Source of the DNA: Radicibacter daui
GTDB taxonomy: Bacteria > Pseudomonadota > Alphaproteobacteria > Radicibacterales > Radicibacteraceae
Reading direction: 5' to 3'
Assembly: GCA_030657355.1 (NCBI GenBank)
Contig: CP131056.1
Location: 248,001-312,000, forward strand
DNA length: 64,000 bases
Shown here: positions 57,855 through 64,000 of the stretch, one piece after another
How positions within the stretch are numbered: position 1 is the stretch's first letter
How the letters are laid out: each line of letters begins with the position of its first letter
Notes under the pieces: generated by a model
The model's input: the letters and a program-made list of their open reading frames with translations, nothing else
Told to the model about the DNA's origin: nothing
Database searches by the model: none
Position numbers and translations under genes: made by a program

Positions 57855-59246
57855 CTAGCGCCGGAAGGTACATACCAGCTCGACATGGCCGGTCCAATGG
57901 AACTGGTCCACCGGCAGGACCGGGCCCATGCGATACCCGCCCGCGATCAGCGCCGCGGCATCCCGGGCAAAACTAGCCGGGTTGCAGCTGACAGCGATGA
58001 CGGTCGGAACCGTTGATTTCGCCAGTTCTTCCGATTGCGCCCGGGCGCCAGCACGGGGCGGGTCGAAAACGACGACATCGAAGCGCGCCAGTTCAGCGGC
58101 GGAAAGCGGATCGGCAAAGAGGTCGCGGCGCTGTGTTTCCACCCGACCGGGGATGGCGTGATTGGCCGCGGTGCGCAGGGCCGCCAGCGCGGCCTCGTCC
58201 CCTTCCACGGCCAGCACCGGGCCGAGGCCCGTGAGCGCCAGGGAGAACGTTCCTATGCCGCTGAAGAGGTCGGCGATGCGCAGCGCCGTGGATACCCCCG
58301 CCGGGCATGCTGCCGTGGCGCCGGCCAGCACGGCGCCGGTGAGCTGCTGTTCTGCTTCGTGGCTGGCCTGGGTGAAACCGCCCGGCGGCGGCGTCACGGC
58401 GATGCCGCCGAAGACCAGTTGCGGCGGATGGCGCTGGGCGAGCGGCTCTGCCCCCTGCCGGCTGATCCAGGACAGGCGGGCGATCTCTTCTTTCTCTGCC
58501 CACAAGGCCAATGCCTCGCGCTCGGCCAATGTCGGGACGCTCTCGGCCTTTATGGCGATATCGGCCCCAGAGTCCGTCAAAAGAAAATATACATTCGCCA
58601 TATCAACGGAAAAAAGTGAATTTTCGGCAATTTCTCGAAAGGATATTACCGTCGCCAACAGGGCCGGGTGCAGCACCTGACAGCCCTCGATCGGGCTCAG
58701 GCTGTGGCTGCGCCGGGCATTGAAGCCGAATTCAATGCCCTTGGTTGTGCGTTTCAGGGCAATCCATGCCCTTTTGCGTGTGGCAGGCGCAGAGGTGACG
58801 ACAGGCAGCACCTCCGCGGCGCCAAGACCGGCCCGGGCAAGGGCGTCTACCACCAACTGGTGCTTCCAGTTTAGATACGATTCCGAAACAAGGTGCTGAA
58901 CACTACAACCTCCGCAGCCTTCAAAGTGGCGGCACGGGGCCTGCTGACGCTCTGGCGAGGTCTCATCTGCCGGTGCAATCGCCGCCGCTTGCCATCCGTC
59001 ACCACGCTTCTGCAAAAGCTCCACCTGCCAGCTTTCACCCGGCAGGGTCATCGGCACATAGACCGGCTGGCCGTCGGCGGCGGTCCCGATGCCGTCCCCC
59101 TGGGCGCCAAGGCGGGTGATTTCCACGATCTGGCCGGGCCCGGAGACAATTTTCCGCGGCGTGCGTGCGGCCGGGCGCTGCTGGCGCGCTTTGGGAGCGG
59201 TGGCCGCCTTGTCGCGGGCCTGCATGGTCTTCTGGAAGCGCCCCAT
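57855..59246 (-). CDS. TrmA/RumA-family RNA uracil-C5 methyltransferase
   Basis: The 463-residue protein has an N-terminal basic tail, a TRAM domain (about 30-95, VEITRLGAQGDGIG), an iron-sulfur-type cluster C-x5-C-x2-C in CRHFEGCGGC plus a later cysteine, and a Rossmann methyltransferase domain with DLFSGIGTFSLAL, the VFDPPRAGA motif and the nucleophile in AVSCNPASFARD. It methylates a uracil in 23S rRNA or tRNA; RlmD is likely but the site is not proven. It lies four bases downstream of the methyltransferase gene. Confidence 0.93.
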   Translation of the reverse strand: MGRFQKTMQARDKAATAPKARQQRPAARTPRKIVSGPGQIVEITRLGAQGDGIGTAADGQPVYVPMTLPGESWQVELLQKRGDGWQAAAIAPADETSPERQQAPCRHFEGCGGCSVQHLVSESYLNWKHQLVVDALARAGLGAAEVLPVVTSAPATRKRAWIALKRTTKGIEFGFNARRSHSLSPIEGCQVLHPALLATVISFREIAENSLFSVDMANVYFLLTDSGADIAIKAESVPTLAEREALALWAEKEEIARLSWISRQGAEPLAQRHPPQLVFGGIAVTPPPGGFTQASHEAEQQLTGAVLAGATAACPAGVSTALRIADLFSGIGTFSLALTGLGPVLAVEGDEAALAALRTAANHAIPGRVETQRRDLFADPLSAAELARFDVVVFDPPRAGARAQSEELAKSTVPTVIAVSCNPASFARDAAALIAGGYRMGPVLPVDQFHWTGHVELVCTFRR

Positions 59247-59250
59247 GGCT

Positions 59251-60558
59251 TCAGTCCTTCCGGCGCAGCAACAGGCAACCTGCCGGTACCAGCGCCGCCA
59301 TCAGGCGTGCCGCCTGCGGTGCAAACTGCTTGTCCCAGTCCAGCGGCGCCGCCAGCGTGCCGCTGGCATTCATCTCCGCAAAGATGTCTCCAAAGCTGCG
59401 TTTTCCGTCGATACGCTCCAGCATGGCAGCAGCCAGCGGCGGCAGGTCGAGCATCCGGCTTACACCGAGGATGTTGTAGCTGAGCCCCTTGCCGCCCCGC
59501 GCGGCCTTCGCGGCCAGCTGCGGGTCGAAATTGACGCCGGGCATGGCAATCCAGTCCGGTCCGTCGACGGTCAGTGCCTGCCGGGAGGCGGCTTGTTCGG
59601 GCCGGGCCAGATAGGCGATGTGCACATGCATGGCGCCGGAGAGCTGCTCGGCCACGGCCGCGCGCTCCACCAGACTTGCGTCCTGCAATGGCTTCAGCAA
59701 CGCCGGTTCGCGTACCCACCAGGTGGGGTCGTAGGCGGCCGGGCTCATGAAGCTGGTGACGGCAAGGCCGGCGCTCTCGATCAATGCGGCCAGCTGCGGC
59801 ACGGTATAGGCGCGGTCGCAGCTATGCAGCAGCAGGTCATAGAGCGCGGCGTCGCTTTGCCGGTGGTCATTGAGAAAGGGATTGCGGCGCAAGCCGTTGG
59901 TGGCGGGCAATGCGGCCAGCAGCTTGCGGGCGCTGGCAACCTTTGCCGCGGGGCTTTGGCCCGCTGTAAGCGCCCGCAGGGCGGCCTGCAGCGGATAGAC
60001 GCCCTCGCGGCCATATTCGCCATAGACCATCATGCCGATGCCGCCTTCGGGAGACAGCACGGTGGCAAGCGCCGCGAGCCCGGCTTCCGGGTTCGGCAGA
60101 TGATGCAGCACGCCGCAGCAATCAATATAGTCGTAGGGGCCCGGTGCCAGCTCGGCGACATCCAGCAGCGAGCCGGTGATGAAATGCACGCTGCCGGCAA
60201 GTCCGCGCCGCTCCAGCCGCGCCCGGGCGATATCGCGGCTGGCGGTGGAGAGATCGAGATAGGTGATCTCGGCCGCAAGGCCGCGGTCCGCCAGCTGCTG
60301 GCTCAGCATGGTGATGGCATCGCCGGTGCCGCCGCCGGCAAACAGCAGCTTCAGCGGCCGCTCCCCCGACCGGCCGGCCGGCACCCGTCCGCGAAAAACA
60401 AAATGCTCTACCTCCGCCAAGTGGCTGGGGGAGCCGGTGACAAGGCGCTTATCCTCCTCGCGCGGGTCGCGCGTGGGATAAGGATAGGCCTCGTACTGCT
60501 CTTCCAGCGCGGCATGCGAGCGCGGGGCGGCGGTATTGGCGGGCAGGGAATGGGGCAT
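59251..60558 (-). CDS. Class I SAM-dependent methyltransferase, long form
   Basis: The 435-residue protein opens with a Tyr/Pro-rich segment (EEQYEAYPYPTRDPREED), then a methyltransferase domain (LLFAGGGTGDAITMLSQQLA, DLSTASRDIARARLE, DYIDCCGVLHHLPNPEAG). The C-terminal third (about 260-435) is not obviously catalytic. The N-terminal YPYP pattern is shared with a family of bacterial methyltransferases of unknown target. It directly precedes the RNA methyltransferase gene on the same strand. Confidence 0.85.
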   Translation of the reverse strand: MPHSLPANTAAPRSHAALEEQYEAYPYPTRDPREEDKRLVTGSPSHLAEVEHFVFRGRVPAGRSGERPLKLLFAGGGTGDAITMLSQQLADRGLAAEITYLDLSTASRDIARARLERRGLAGSVHFITGSLLDVAELAPGPYDYIDCCGVLHHLPNPEAGLAALATVLSPEGGIGMMVYGEYGREGVYPLQAALRALTAGQSPAAKVASARKLLAALPATNGLRRNPFLNDHRQSDAALYDLLLHSCDRAYTVPQLAALIESAGLAVTSFMSPAAYDPTWWVREPALLKPLQDASLVERAAVAEQLSGAMHVHIAYLARPEQAASRQALTVDGPDWIAMPGVNFDPQLAAKAARGGKGLSYNILGVSRMLDLPPLAAAMLERIDGKRSFGDIFAEMNASGTLAAPLDWDKQFAPQAARLMAALVPAGCLLLRRKD

Positions 60559-60676
60559 GGGTTTTCTGGTCCGGTGCCGGCGTCGTTCTGGCGAGCCCCA
60601 CATCTAGCCCGATGGCTGGCGGGACGCGACTTTCTTGTGCGGTAGCGGGCCGAGGCCAGCCTTACGCAGGGGCAAA

Positions 60677-60707
60677 GAAAAACCCCCGCCGGACCTGCCG
60701 GCGGGGG
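60677..60707 (-). terminator. Rho-independent terminator after rpsA
   Basis: A perfect 10-bp stem CCCCCGCCGG/CCGGCGGGGG (60683-60692 with 60698-60707) and loop ACCTG lies 37 bp after the rpsA stop and is followed on the minus strand by TTTTTCTTT. Confidence 0.88.
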
Positions 60708-60743
60708 TCTTTGCTTTTCAGCAAGGCAAGGAGCCCTGGGCTA

Positions 60744-62462
60744 TCAGCCCTCGCCACCCTGCTTGCGACGCAGCGCCTCGCCAAGGATGTCACCCAGGCT
60801 GGCGCCGCTGTCGGACGAACCGAACTCGGCCATCGCTGCCTTCTCCTCAGCCACTTCCATGGCCTTGATAGAGAGAGCGAGCTTGCGGGTCGCACGGTCG
60901 AGCTGGGTCACGCGGCAATCAACGCGGTCACCCACGTTGAAGCGCTCCGGACGCTGCTCGCTGCGCTCGCGGCTCAGTTCGGCCTTGCGGATGAAGCCGG
61001 ACATGCCGTTGACCTGCACTTCGATGCCGCCATCGGTGATCTGGGAGACCACCGCGGTGACGACGTCGCCGCGCTTCACGCCGGTCATGCTGGACTCGAA
61101 CGGATCGTCGCCGAGCTGCTTGATGCCGAGGGAGATACGTTCCTTCTCCACGTCGACGTCGAGCACCTTGACCTTGACGGTGTCGCCCTTCTTGTAGTCC
61201 TTGACCGCCTCTTCGCCCGACCGGTTCCAGTCGAGGTCGGAGAGGTGAACCATGCCGTCGATATCGCCGGGCAGGCCAACGAACAGACCGAATTCGGTGA
61301 TGTTCTTGACTTCGCCTTCGATCTCGGTGCCGCCCGGGAACTTGTCCTCGAACGTGGCCCACGGATTGTCGAGGCACTGCTTGAGACCCAGGGAGATACG
61401 GCGCTTGACCGGATCCACGTCCAGGATCATCACCTCGACCTCCTGGGAGGTGGAGACGATCTTGCCCGGATGGACGTTCTTCTTGGTCCAGCTCATCTCG
61501 GAGACGTGCACCAGACCCTCGATGCCGGCTTCCAGCTCCACGAAGGCGCCGTAGTCGGTGATGTTGGTGACGCGGCCCTTGAGCTTGGCACCAACCGGGT
61601 ACTTGGCGTCGACGCCTTCCCACGGATCGGCTTCAAGCTGCTTCATGCCGAGCGAGATACGCTGGGTTTCCGAGTTGAAGCGGATGACCTGGACCTTGAC
61701 GGTCTGGCCGATCTGCAGCGCCTCGGTCGGGTGGTTGATGCGGCGCCAGGAGATGTCGGTGACGTGCAGCAGGCCGTCGACACCGCCCAGATCCACGAAC
61801 GCGCCGTAGTCGGTGATGTTCTTGACGACACCCTGCAGGACCTGACCTTCCTGGAGGTTGGCAACCAGTTCCTGACGGGCTTCCGCACGGCTCTCTTCGA
61901 GAACGGCGCGACGGGAGACCACGATGTTGCCGCGGCTGCGGTCCATCTTGAGGATCTGGAACGGCTGCGGCGTGCCCATGAGCGGGGTAATGTCGCGAAC
62001 CGGGCGGATGTCCACCTGGCTGCCCGGAAGGAAGGCAACAGCGCCGCCGAGGTCGACGGTGAAGCCGCCCTTGACCCGGCCGAAGATCACGCCGGTCACG
62101 CGCTGGCTGTCGTTGAAGGAGGTTTCCAGCTGCTGCCAAGCCTCTTCACGCTTGGCCTTCTCGCGGCTGAGGACCGCTTCGCCATTCTTGTCTTCGAAAC
62201 GCTCGAGGAAAACCTCGACCTCGTCACCCGCCTTCAGCTCGACCGGCTGGCCGGGAACCGTGGCGAATTCCTTGAGGGCAATGCGACCCTCGGACTTCAG
62301 GCCCACATCAATGAGAGCGAAGTCGTTCTCGATGGCGACAACACGTCCCTTGAGGACGCTGCCTTCCAGCGAGGACTGGGGGCCCATAGACTCGTCAAGA
62401 AGATCGGCGAAATTTTCCATGGAGGGTGTGTTCACTTGTTTGACCGCGAGGGCGGAGTTCAT
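60744..62462 (-). CDS. rpsA: 30S ribosomal protein S1
   Basis: S1 (572 residues) binds mRNA leaders to the small subunit. It has six S1 (OB-fold) repeats, e.g. GSVLKGRVVAIENDFALIDV, GVVKNITDYGAFVDLGGVDG, GRVTNITDYGAFVELEAGIE. AAAGGAG lies 12-13 bases before the ATG at 62462, but part of it is paired in a small hairpin (see finding). It forms the classic cmk-rpsA unit. Confidence 0.97.
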   Translation of the reverse strand: MNSALAVKQVNTPSMENFADLLDESMGPQSSLEGSVLKGRVVAIENDFALIDVGLKSEGRIALKEFATVPGQPVELKAGDEVEVFLERFEDKNGEAVLSREKAKREEAWQQLETSFNDSQRVTGVIFGRVKGGFTVDLGGAVAFLPGSQVDIRPVRDITPLMGTPQPFQILKMDRSRGNIVVSRRAVLEESRAEARQELVANLQEGQVLQGVVKNITDYGAFVDLGGVDGLLHVTDISWRRINHPTEALQIGQTVKVQVIRFNSETQRISLGMKQLEADPWEGVDAKYPVGAKLKGRVTNITDYGAFVELEAGIEGLVHVSEMSWTKKNVHPGKIVSTSQEVEVMILDVDPVKRRISLGLKQCLDNPWATFEDKFPGGTEIEGEVKNITEFGLFVGLPGDIDGMVHLSDLDWNRSGEEAVKDYKKGDTVKVKVLDVDVEKERISLGIKQLGDDPFESSMTGVKRGDVVTAVVSQITDGGIEVQVNGMSGFIRKAELSRERSEQRPERFNVGDRVDCRVTQLDRATRKLALSIKAMEVAEEKAAMAEFGSSDSGASLGDILGEALRRKQGGEG

Positions 62463-62481
62463 AAGAGCAAAATGCTCCTTT
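62463..62481 (-). promoter_or_regulatory. rpsA ribosome-binding site with overlapping hairpin
   Basis: On the minus strand AAAGGAGCA-TTT-TGCTC precedes the start codon. The 5-bp stem GAGCA/TGCTC (62477-62473 with 62469-62465) includes part of the Shine-Dalgarno. This would modulate initiation; S1 autoregulation of rpsA translation is known in E. coli, but its operation here is inferred. Confidence 0.45.
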
Positions 62482-62556
62482 CAGGGGATTCGCCGCATGG
62501 CCTGGTCTTGTCCCGCACTGGGGCCGGGCAGCGATGTCGATGCGGGTAATCCCGGA

Positions 62557-63243
62557 TCAGAGCGCGCTGCGGCACAGCTCGATATAGTCAACCGCCTTGG
62601 CCAGAACCTCGTCGGGAGTCATACCGGATGTGTCCAAAACAAAAGCGCCCGACGCCACGGATAACGGGGCTACCGTTCTCTGGCTGTCGCGCGCGTCGCG
62701 TTCTTTCAGGTCCGCAAGGACGGCCGGGACTGTAGACTCGATGCCCCGGGACCGCAACTCTTTCCAGCGTCTTTCTGCCCGCGCCTCAACCGATGCGGTC
62801 ACATAGAGCTTGGAGGTGGCATCCGGGCAGATGACGGTGCCGATATCGCGCCCGTCGAGCACGGCGCCGGCCTTGCCGCCGGGCGGATTGGCTGCAAACT
62901 GGCGCTGGAAATCGAGCAGCGCGGCCCGCACGCCGGGGATGACGGCAACCTTGCTGGCAGCCTGTGCCGCTTCATCGCCTCGGATCTCCGGCTTCTGGGT
63001 ATCTTCAAGCTTGAGTGCGCGTGCCGCCGCCTCGGCATCGGCCGCATCGGACGGGTCATGCCCGCGCGCAATCACGGCCAGACCAACGGCACGATAGAGC
63101 GTGCCGGTATCGAGATGGGCGAAATCGAAGATATGGGCCAGCTTGCGGGCGAGCGTGCCCTTGCCGCTGGCGGCGGGCCCATCGATGGCGATGACCTCGC
63201 AGATCGGCCCTGTCGGCCCTTTCGAGTCGGCTTGCCCCGCCAT
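62557..63243 (-). CDS. cmk: Cytidylate kinase
   Basis: Cmk phosphorylates CMP and dCMP. The 228-residue protein has the P-loop [31 protein letters not shown], the NMP-binding [15 protein letters not shown] and the lid region [12 protein letters not shown]. The ATG at 63243 is preferred; a GTG at 63252 is also in frame. It is followed by rpsA, as in most proteobacteria. aroA, which often precedes it, is absent here. Confidence 0.94.
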   Translation of the reverse strand: MAGQADSKGPTGPICEVIAIDGPAASGKGTLARKLAHIFDFAHLDTGTLYRAVGLAVIARGHDPSDAADAEAAARALKLEDTQKPEIRGDEAAQAASKVAVIPGVRAALLDFQRQFAANPPGGKAGAVLDGRDIGTVICPDATSKLYVTASVEARAERRWKELRSRGIESTVPAVLADLKERDARDSQRTVAPLSVASGAFVLDTSGMTPDEVLAKAVDYIELCRSAL

Positions 63244-63383
63244 GCCCCTCACCCGTCACGCAACTGCCAAAACCGGGCAAGGGATAGGCCCTATTGGGGC
63301 CGTGAGGCAAGACCGCTGTGCCGCCCGCCGGGCGGCACCTCCGTCATGCCGGAAACAGGAGCCCCTGCTTCCGGCTGGAAGGG

Positions 63384-63608
63384 TCAGTGCACCAGGAGCG
63401 GGGTCATGTCGTTCTGGACGATGGCGGCGATGGCAATATCGCGGCTTCCCAGTGCGGCAAGCCGGGTACCATCGGCGGAGAAGATACCCCACCGCTCGTC
63501 CTCTTCCCCGTCAACGAGGCGGACATAAGCCACGTTACCCTGGCCGAGGCTGGCGAATTCGGCCTGCGGCAGCGGTTGGTAGGTCTGATGGATGCGCGTG
63601 GCTTGCAT
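63384..63608 (-). CDS. DUF1150 family protein
   Basis: The 74-residue protein has the DUF1150 core QAEFASLGQGNVAYVRLV and WGIFSADGTRLAALGSRDIAIA. In alphaproteobacteria it is regularly found just downstream of a small heat shock protein, as here. The start is fixed by AAGGAG eight bases upstream of the ATG at 63608; the GTG at 63617 overlaps that site and is less likely. Function unknown. Confidence 0.9.
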   Translation of the reverse strand: MQATRIHQTYQPLPQAEFASLGQGNVAYVRLVDGEEDERWGIFSADGTRLAALGSRDIAIAAIVQNDMTPLLVH

Positions 63609-63814
63609 GGTAGTCACTCCTTGGGGGCGGCCCGCCGGAGACCCTGCTTGCGACGGGTGGTGTCGCCTTCAGGTCAGGGTCCCGGCTGCCGGGTCATGTC
63701 CTCATAACGCTTGAGGCCTGCGCTTGAGTTCAGCCTTTCACGTTGTCCTTGTACTTTCCGTAAGGAAAATCACATGGATCTGTCGCTTGGGCCACACTCG
63801 GTTATGGGGCGCCG

Positions 63815-64000
63815 TTAGCGCTCCGGACCGATCTCAAGGGTTTTGCGAGGGGTGGAACGGGAAGAACGGGTGATGTCGATGCGGCGAACACGGCTCTGCG
63901 GAGCCGGGCGGCTGAGATCGACATTGAGCAGGCCATTGTCGAGCGAGGCGCCGATCACCTCTATGCCCTCGGCCAGCACAAAAGCGCGCTGGAACTGGCG
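63815..64000 (-). CDS. ibpA: Small heat shock protein (Hsp20/IbpA), C-terminal part
   Basis: The visible 61 residues match the end of an alpha-crystallin domain: AFVLAEGIEVIGASLDNGLL and NVDLSRPAPQ, then a basic C-terminal tail. Hsp20 proteins bind unfolding proteins under heat stress. The start lies beyond the right edge. The order hsp20-DUF1150 is conserved in alphaproteobacteria. Confidence 0.88.
   Translation of the reverse strand, partial: RQFQRAFVLAEGIEVIGASLDNGLLNVDLSRPAPQSRVRRIDITRSSRSTPRKTLEIGPER

Overview
The window is GC-rich, almost fully coding, and reads as the replication-origin neighbourhood of an alphaproteobacterial chromosome. A Rhodospirillales-like lineage is my inference. 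Supporting evidence: the order maf-oriC-hemE-hemH-hemJ-rho-mnmE-mnmG-rsmG-parA-parB-holA-lptE-leuS, a TimA (Tim44-like) adaptor, an ibpA/DUF1150 pair, DUF6489 and DUF3576 proteins, a type III ornithine decarboxylase with a long leader, and a GANTC-rich origin. I saw no rRNA, tRNA, CRISPR array, insertion sequence or prophage.

Layout. 0-3 kb: end of phoU, phoB and rsmB. 3-5 kb: two tandem paralogous cysteine-rich lipoproteins and an unknown 316-residue protein. 5-12 kb: rpe, a heparinase II/III-like protein, purH, lepA and a DUF1624 membrane protein. 12-20 kb, mostly minus strand: an Smr-domain protein, lutABC, mltA and timA; then fxsA and secB on plus; then dnaQ-coaE-aroE-maf on minus. 21.8-22.4 kb: putative oriC. 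22-36 kb, mostly plus strand: hemE-hemH-hemJ, rho, a GDP-mannose dehydratase, a DUF255 thioredoxin-like protein (minus), DUF6489, mnmE, mnmG, rsmG and parAB. Two parS sites lie here. 36-41 kb: holA, and lptE overlapping leuS, then a DUF3576 lipoprotein. 41-51 kb: a mixed set including YggS, an L,D-transpeptidase, a Ser/Thr-rich unknown protein, an orphan response regulator, a beta-lactamase-like hydrolase, an MFS carrier, a TrmH-family methylase, an asparaginase II, an Lrp regulator that contains a third parS-like site, a lipoprotein and an orphan histidine kinase. 51-64 kb, minus strand: pgk, an OpgC-like protein, an Asp/Glu racemase, ornithine decarboxylase with its regulatory leader, two methyltransferases, cmk-rpsA, DUF1150 and the end of an Hsp20.

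How the parts fit. The central block joins the origin, the ParA/ParB-parS segregation system, a polymerase III subunit and tRNA-modification enzymes, as is usual beside alphaproteobacterial origins. Leading-strand orientation switches at the origin: dnaQ-coaE-aroE-maf point left, hemE and onward point right. The strongest non-coding signals are the origin (three perfect DnaA boxes and ten GANTC sites in about 360 bp), three parS matches, the ornithine decarboxylase leader (a 35-codon upstream frame and two mutually exclusive hairpins), and the C/T-rich rho leader. Most genes are ordinary housekeeping genes. The lineage-specific unknowns are the proteins at 2958-3814, 3887-4837, 42428-43594, 49509-50018 and 51483-51740.
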